Positions 59,538 through 64,000 of a stretch of 64,000 bases of DNA are shown here, one piece after another. The position numbers and the translations under genes were made by a program. The stretch comes from an uncultured Lachnospiraceae bacterium (GTDB lineage: Bacteria; Bacillota; Clostridia; Lachnospirales; Lachnospiraceae). How positions within the stretch are numbered: position 1 is the stretch's first letter; the number at the start of each line of letters is the position of its first letter. The DNA lies in assembly GCA_910588955.1 (NCBI GenBank), contig CAJURQ010000009.1, forward strand, positions 1 through 64,000, given 5' to 3'. Below the pieces are notes generated by a model, which saw only the letters and a program-made list of their open reading frames with translations, had not been told where the DNA came from and did not search any database.

Positions 59538-60647
59538 ATGGGATATGAAATACGCGCGGAAAAGGGATGGGTGAACAGGGGAAATTTGTACCGGATCAAG
59601 GAATTGATGAAACGTGCCGAGCGGGGTGACCGTATGACGCTGGCGTTTTTGGGCGGCTCGATCACGCAGGGGTCCGTTTCCTCGCAGTACACGAACTGTT
59701 ATGCCTATCTGGTCTACGACTGGTTTGTGAGGCGTTTCCCCAAAACCGCGTTTACCTATGTGAACGCGGGTGTGGGCGGCACCACGTCTCAGTTTGGCGC
59801 GGCGAGGGTGGACGAGGATGTGTTGGCATCTAAGCCGGATTTTGTGGTCATCGAATTTTCGGTCAATGATGACAATACGGATTTTTACAGGGAAACCTAT
59901 GAGGGGCTGGTGCGGAAGGTGTACGGGAACGCATTTGCGCCGGCGGTTTTATTGGTACATAACATGTATTATGACACGGGTGTCAGCGCAGAGGAGAAGC
60001 ACCGGGAAATCGGGGCGCACTACCATCTGCCAAGCGTCAGCATGAAGCCGCCTATCTATGCGGAAGTGGAGGCGGGCGCGATCGACAGGCGGGCGTTCAC
60101 GCCGGATGACCTGCATCCCAATTCGGAGGGGCACGCCCTTCTCGCGGAAGTCATCACGGACTGTCTGGATCGGATTTATTCGCAGAGACATGAGGCGGAG
60201 GAACCGTTTCCGATGCCCGCGCCGCTGACGGAAAACGCCTATGAGAAGGCAGGGCGGCTGCAGAACCATAACAGCGCGCCGGTCTGCGAGGGATTCTCAG
60301 CGGACAATACGCTGAAAAAATACGTGAACGACATGTTCCGCGGCGGCTGGACAGCTTCGGAGCAGGGGGCGAAAATCTGTTTTGAGGTGGAAGGAACGGA
60401 GATCGCCGTGCAGTACCGCAAGTCGGTAAAACATCCCGCACCTGTGGCGATCGCGGTGGTGGACGGCAATGAGGAAAAAGCGGTCGTGCTGGACGCCAAT
60501 TTCGAGGAGGACTGGGGCGACTGTCTCTATATCGACACGCTGGCGCATCATATTTCGCCCGGCGCGCACCGGGTGGAGATACGGCTGACGCAGACACATG
60601 CGGATGATGCGGTGCCATTTTATCTGGTTTCAATTATTAAAGCATAA
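59538..60647 (+). CDS. SGNH/GDSL hydrolase
   Basis: A 369-residue SGNH-fold esterase with a C-terminal beta-sandwich. Block I is AFLGGSITQG (nucleophile serine near 38), block II GVGGTTS, block III EFSVNDDN, and block V TPDDLHPNSEGHALLAEV with the Asp-His pair. Residues about 240-369 form a second domain without clear motif. Such enzymes often remove acetyl groups from glycans, which suits the beta-glucosidase gene 61 nt downstream. GGAGGAGAA precedes the ATG. Confidence 0.86.
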   Translation: MGYEIRAEKGWVNRGNLYRIKELMKRAERGDRMTLAFLGGSITQGSVSSQYTNCYAYLVYDWFVRRFPKTAFTYVNAGVGGTTSQFGAARVDEDVLASKPDFVVIEFSVNDDNTDFYRETYEGLVRKVYGNAFAPAVLLVHNMYYDTGVSAEEKHREIGAHYHLPSVSMKPPIYAEVEAGAIDRRAFTPDDLHPNSEGHALLAEVITDCLDRIYSQRHEAEEPFPMPAPLTENAYEKAGRLQNHNSAPVCEGFSADNTLKKYVNDMFRGGWTASEQGAKICFEVEGTEIAVQYRKSVKHPAPVAIAVVDGNEEKAVVLDANFEEDWGDCLYIDTLAHHISPGAHRVEIRLTQTHADDAVPFYLVSIIKA

Positions 60648-60708
60648 AAAGAATGGAGTTTTGCAATTACCTGTCACGAATACAATATAAAGAAGGGAAA
60701 GAATACAT

Positions 60709-63012
60709 ATGTTCAGAGACGATTTTGTGTGGGGCGTGGCGAGCAGCGCCTATCAGATAGAGGGAAATGACCCGGAGGACGGCGCGGGGAAAATGATCTG
60801 GGATACGTTTACGGAGGAGGGCGGCATTCTGGATCACACGGACGCCTACGTGGCGTGCGACCATATGCACCGCTATCAGGACGACTTTAAGATGATGCGT
60901 CTGCTCGGCGTGAAGGCATATCGTTTTTCCATAAGCTGGGCGAGAATCCTGCCGGAGGGGACGGGGAGAGTGAATGAAAAGGGCGTGGCGCTCTACCGGG
61001 ATATGATTCTGGAGATGAAGAAGAACGGCATCACGCCCTATCTAACGCTGTATCACTGGGAACTGCCGCAGGCATTGCAGGACAAGGGTGGCTGGCTCAA
61101 TGAGGAAATCATCGGGTGGTTTGGCGAGTATGCGAAGGTGGTGGCGGAAAACTTTTCGGATCTCTGTACACATTTTTTCACGCTCAACGAGCCCCAGTGC
61201 TTTGTAGGGCTTGCGAATCTGCAAGGCATTCACGCGCCGGGGAAAAAACTGCCAGTAAAGGACACATTTCAGATTGCACACAATGCGCTGCGCGCCCACG
61301 GACAGGCGGTGATCAATCTGCGCAAATATGCAAAGCAGCCCATTCGGATTGGCTATGCGCCCACATGCGGCATGGCGTATCCTGCAAGCGGTGATCCGGC
61401 GGATGTGGAGGCGGCGAGAAAGGTGCTCTTTTCCTTCTATAATCCGATGGAAAACTGGACATGGAATGTGGCGTGGTTTTCCGATCCGGTGTTCCTTGGG
61501 CATTATCCCGAGGAGGGACTTATCAAATTCAGAGAGTACCTGCCGAAGATCACGAAGGAAGATATGGAGCTGATCGCGCAGCCGTTAGACTTTATGGGAC
61601 AGAACATTTATAATGGCTATATGGTGCGCGCGGGAGCGGACGGAGAGCCGGAGTTTGTGGACAGACCGGCAGGATATCCGAAGACTGCGGCGGGCTGGCC
61701 GGTGACGCCGGAATGCCTGTGCTGGGGTGTGAAATTCCTGTACGAGAGATATAAAATGCCGATTTATATTACGGAGAACGGCATGTCCTGCCATGACATT
61801 GTGTCGAGGGACGGCAGGGTGCACGATCCAAACCGCATTACCTTTTTGGACAAATACCTGTCGGCGCTCCAGTGTGCGGTGGATGACGGCGCGGATGTGA
61901 GAGGGTATTTCGAGTGGACGTTTTTAGATAATTTTGAGTGGAATAAGGGCTATACCGAACGGTTCGGGCTGGTGTACGTGGATTTCCAAACCCAGAAGAG
62001 GATCGCCAAGGATTCCGCCTACTGGTATCAGAGAGTGATGGAGACAAACGGGGAGGTATTATCGGTGAATCAGAAAGAGAGACCTATCTTATTTTTAAAT
62101 CCTGTGTTTAAGCAGATGATCTGGGGCGGCGAGCGTCTTGGGACGGACTGGCACTATCAGATTCCGGGGGAAGGCACGGGGGAGTGCTGGGCGGTGAGCG
62201 CCCACCCGAACGGGGACTGTACGGTAAAGGAAGGCATCTATGAGGGGAAGACTTTGTCACAGCTCTGGAAGGAGGAGCCGGAGCTTTTTGGCAATACGGG
62301 GCTTGACCGTTTTCCGCTTCTCACAAAGATTATTGACGCAAAGACAGACCTTAGCATTCAGGTGCATCCCGACGATGCTTACGCGGGGGCGCATGAGAAC
62401 GGCTCCCTTGGCAAGACGGAGTGCTGGTACATACTGGATTGTGAGGAAGATTCCACGCTGGTGATCGGTCACAACGCGAAGGATAAGGAAGAGCTTACTG
62501 CCATGATAAAAGAGGGCAGATGGGGAGAGTTTATCCGGGAGCTGCCCGTGAAAAAGGGTGATTTTATCCAGATCGACCCAGGCACGGTGCACGCCATCAA
62601 GGGCGGCATCATGCTTCTGGAAACCCAGCAAAATTCGGATATCACCTACCGGGTGTACGATTATGACAGGCTCACCGACGGCAAGCCGAGACAGCTTCAC
62701 GTGGATCAGAGCATCGACGTGATCACGGTTCCGGCAAAGCCAGCCGCAGCGTGCGTCAAGGAGGCGGCAGACCTGCCGAAAGAAGAGAAAAACTTGCTGA
62801 TTTCCTGCCCCTATTATAAGGTGTGGAAGATCGACGTGGCGAAGCAGATTTCCTTCCCGCAGGAGCATCCCTTCCTGATTATGAGCGTGACGGCGGGAGA
62901 AGGGCTGATTAACGGGCAGATGATACAGAAGGGAGACCACTTTATCCTGCCCTGCGGTTACGGTGAGGTGGAGTTACAGGGCGAGATGGAGCTGATCGCG
63001 GCTTCCATTTAA
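60709..63012 (+). CDS. GH1 beta-glucosidase fused to class I mannose-6-phosphate isomerase
   Basis: A 767-residue two-enzyme protein. Residues 1-449 are a complete GH1 glycosidase with acid/base E161 (LNEPQ) and nucleophile E356 (ITENGM). Residues about 453-767 are a complete class I phosphomannose isomerase: WGG near 472, Q551 and H553 (QVHPDD), E571 (KTECWY) and H628 (PGTVHAI) as zinc site. The join is immediate; GH1 ends METNGEVL and ManA starts at V453. That codon is GTG (62065) with GGGGAGG 8 nt before it, so ManA may also be made separately. The fusion would link glycoside cleavage to mannose entry into glycolysis. Confidence 0.93.
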   Translation: MFRDDFVWGVASSAYQIEGNDPEDGAGKMIWDTFTEEGGILDHTDAYVACDHMHRYQDDFKMMRLLGVKAYRFSISWARILPEGTGRVNEKGVALYRDMILEMKKNGITPYLTLYHWELPQALQDKGGWLNEEIIGWFGEYAKVVAENFSDLCTHFFTLNEPQCFVGLANLQGIHAPGKKLPVKDTFQIAHNALRAHGQAVINLRKYAKQPIRIGYAPTCGMAYPASGDPADVEAARKVLFSFYNPMENWTWNVAWFSDPVFLGHYPEEGLIKFREYLPKITKEDMELIAQPLDFMGQNIYNGYMVRAGADGEPEFVDRPAGYPKTAAGWPVTPECLCWGVKFLYERYKMPIYITENGMSCHDIVSRDGRVHDPNRITFLDKYLSALQCAVDDGADVRGYFEWTFLDNFEWNKGYTERFGLVYVDFQTQKRIAKDSAYWYQRVMETNGEVLSVNQKERPILFLNPVFKQMIWGGERLGTDWHYQIPGEGTGECWAVSAHPNGDCTVKEGIYEGKTLSQLWKEEPELFGNTGLDRFPLLTKIIDAKTDLSIQVHPDDAYAGAHENGSLGKTECWYILDCEEDSTLVIGHNAKDKEELTAMIKEGRWGEFIRELPVKKGDFIQIDPGTVHAIKGGIMLLETQQNSDITYRVYDYDRLTDGKPRQLHVDQSIDVITVPAKPAAACVKEAADLPKEEKNLLISCPYYKVWKIDVAKQISFPQEHPFLIMSVTAGEGLINGQMIQKGDHFILPCGYGEVELQGEMELIAASI

Positions 63013-63609
63013 GGAGTGTTGTCGAGTGGAGAATGCCGTATTTTGGCATTTGGTCAGAAACCATTCGTGGATTTTGGGGCTTTCGGACAACTCCGGGTGA
63101 AAGGAAAGTCCGATCTGGTTTTCATACCTGACGGCGACGATATTGCCGCCAACCTTTGCCAGAATTTCCACGTTCTCTGCGGCGTGCTCGATGTAGGGCG
63201 CGCGGATAAAAATCATAGGACAGTTCCCGATTCCCGTCACCGACGCTTCGGTGACAAAGCTGGCGAGCTGCCTGCCGTAAGCGTTTCGCTTCACGATGAC
63301 GGGCAGTGTTCCCAGATGGGTCGCGGGGCTGTTTCCTATTTCCTCCGCTAAAAGAATCAGCCCGGCGCAGGTGGCAAGTGTGGGCAGACCGCCCGCAATC
63401 TTTTCTTTCAGGGGCGCAAACAGCCCGGACTTGTGCAAAAGCTGTCCCTGCACGGTGCTTTCCCCGCCGGGCAGGACAATGCCGCCGATTCCGATTAAGT
63501 CGGAGGGCTGCCGGATTTCCGTGCAGACCGCGCCGAGGCTTGTGAGCATCTGTTCATGTTCGATAAATGCGCCCTGTAGGGCGAGGACGCCGATCCTGCT
63601 ATTTCTCAT
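62974..63609 (-). CDS. pdxT: Pyridoxal 5'-phosphate synthase glutaminase subunit
   Basis: A 211-residue glutamine amidotransferase that feeds ammonia to PdxS for vitamin B6 synthesis. IGVLALQGAFIEHEQML is the family N-terminus, VLPGGEST the oxyanion region, LATCAGLILLA holds the nucleophile cysteine, and GLSFHPELSES the His-Glu pair. The last 20 or so residues go beyond the usual end, and the gene overlaps the convergent GH1-ManA gene by 39 nt. Start at 63609 has GGAGGG 8 nt upstream. It lies directly after pdxS. Confidence 0.95.
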   Translation of the reverse strand: MRNSRIGVLALQGAFIEHEQMLTSLGAVCTEIRQPSDLIGIGGIVLPGGESTVQGQLLHKSGLFAPLKEKIAGGLPTLATCAGLILLAEEIGNSPATHLGTLPVIVKRNAYGRQLASFVTEASVTGIGNCPMIFIRAPYIEHAAENVEILAKVGGNIVAVRYENQIGLSFHPELSESPKIHEWFLTKCQNTAFSTRQHSLNGSRDQLHLAL

Positions 63610-63629
63610 CCGAAATTCCCTCCATGCTG

Positions 63630-64000
63630 TTATTGTCCGCGTTCTTCCATAATCAGTTTGATTTCCTCCGGGTTGATTCCGACCATTGCCTCGCCCAGAT
63701 CTTCCGAGAGTTTGGCGATCAGCGCGGCGTCCGTGTAATTGGTAACTGCCTGTACGATGGCGGCGGCACGTTTTGCCGGATTGCCGGACTTAAAGATACC
63801 GGAACCGACGAAGACGCCCTCCGCGCCGAGCTGCATCATCAGCGCCGCGTCCGCGGGCGTCGCGACGCCGCCTGCGGCAAAATTCACGACGGGAAGTTTT
63901 CCGTTTTCATGGACATATAATGCCAGTTCATAGGGAACCAGTAACTGCTTTGCCGCCTCAAATAGCTCGTCTTTTTTCATGGAGACAAGCTCTCTGATCT
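63630..64000 (-). CDS. pdxS: Pyridoxal 5'-phosphate synthase subunit PdxS, partial
   Basis: The C-terminal part of PdxS, a TIM-barrel enzyme that builds PLP from ribose 5-phosphate, glyceraldehyde 3-phosphate and PdxT-supplied ammonia. VPYELALYVHENGKLPVVNF, ATPADAALMMQLGAEGVFVG and SGNPAKRAAAIVQA are unmistakable. The frame continues past the window end, so the start is not seen. Twenty bases separate its stop from pdxT, the standard pdxST operon. Confidence 0.96.
   Translation of the reverse strand, partial: IRELVSMKKDELFEAAKQLLVPYELALYVHENGKLPVVNFAAGGVATPADAALMMQLGAEGVFVGSGIFKSGNPAKRAAAIVQAVTNYTDAALIAKLSEDLGEAMVGINPEEIKLIMEERGQ

Noticed and set aside
59486..59548. 20-residue upstream frame before the SGNH hydrolase
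   Set aside because: It has a plausible RBS and overlaps the next start, but no run of regulatory codons or hairpins suggesting attenuation; kept only as a remark.
1..64000. CRISPR arrays, tRNA and rRNA genes
   Set aside because: I looked for regularly spaced repeats and for cloverleaf-like segments in the gaps and saw none; a dedicated scan was not possible.

Overview
The window looks like chromosome from a spore-forming, Gram-positive anaerobe of the Clostridia, most likely a Lachnospiraceae-type gut bacterium. Supporting genes are spoIVA, a GerA-family germinant receptor subunit, a CotF-like ferritin-fold coat protein, the anaerobic ribonucleotide reductase pair nrdD/nrdG, several WYL and XRE regulators, three cyclic-di-GMP enzymes and strong AGGAGG-type ribosome binding sites. 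The backbone is GC-balanced and rich in GGA/GAG/GCG codons. Three AT-richer stretches (about 1-1880, 18780-25560 and 43390-44100) look like accessory DNA.

Layout. 1-1880: island edge with a DUF6061-like protein, a cluster of TTTCCCT motifs, a GNAT acetyltransferase and a PIN toxin/antitoxin-like pair. 1902-4345: WYL regulator, ClbS/DfsB-like self-protection protein and SPL-like radical SAM protein. 4385-5975 (minus): SsuBC/TauBC-type ABC transporter without a binding protein. 6156-16875: one long co-directional block with argH, asd, an EAL protein with a degenerate GGDEF, a DUF234-type ATPase, topoisomerase III, a left-handed beta-helix protein and an active-looking PAS-GGDEF protein. 17002-18726: a highly expressed NifU/IscU-like plus GGGtGRT pair. 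18880-25559: a 1576-residue BspA-type surface protein carrying a 10-G tract, an NYN-domain protein and a serine hydrolase gene with a nonsense codon. 25599-33991: GGDEF-EAL protein, lipoproteins, coat protein, hybrid histidine kinase, esterase and PIN/NYN protein. 34019-38402 (minus): XRE-cupin regulator plus potABCD polyamine importer. 38659-43404: lactonase-like beta-propeller, spoIVA, a strongly structured 160-nt RNA candidate and membrane proteins. 43386-45025: broken Rpn-type nuclease and an XRE-methyltransferase fusion. 45061-52805: purine nucleoside phosphorylase, cytidine deaminase, hydrolase, MTA/SAH deaminase, MutS-like ATPase, RNase HI, a small membrane protein, HAD nucleotidase and WYL regulator. 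52998-56148: nrdD-nrdG-dut behind NrdR-type boxes. 56200-59183: chemoreceptor and GerA subunit. 59538-64000: SGNH hydrolase, a GH1 beta-glucosidase fused to a class I mannose-6-phosphate isomerase, then pdxT and partial pdxS on the minus strand.

Themes: nucleoside salvage and dNTP supply (PNP, cdd, mtaD, yjjG-like, rnhA, nrdDG, dut), c-di-GMP signalling, sporulation/germination and polyamine uptake. The items most worth a second look are the structured RNA after spoIVA (41281-41440), the 10-G tract in the surface protein (19099-19108), the GH1-ManA fusion with an internal ribosome binding site (60709-63012), the NifU-like/GGGtGRT pair (17002-18726), the hairpin that is both terminator and RBS mask before the gerA gene (57702-57758), and the in-frame nonsense codons at 24564 and 56203. 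No CRISPR array, rRNA or tRNA was seen. Coordinates and motifs were read by eye; no database search was run.
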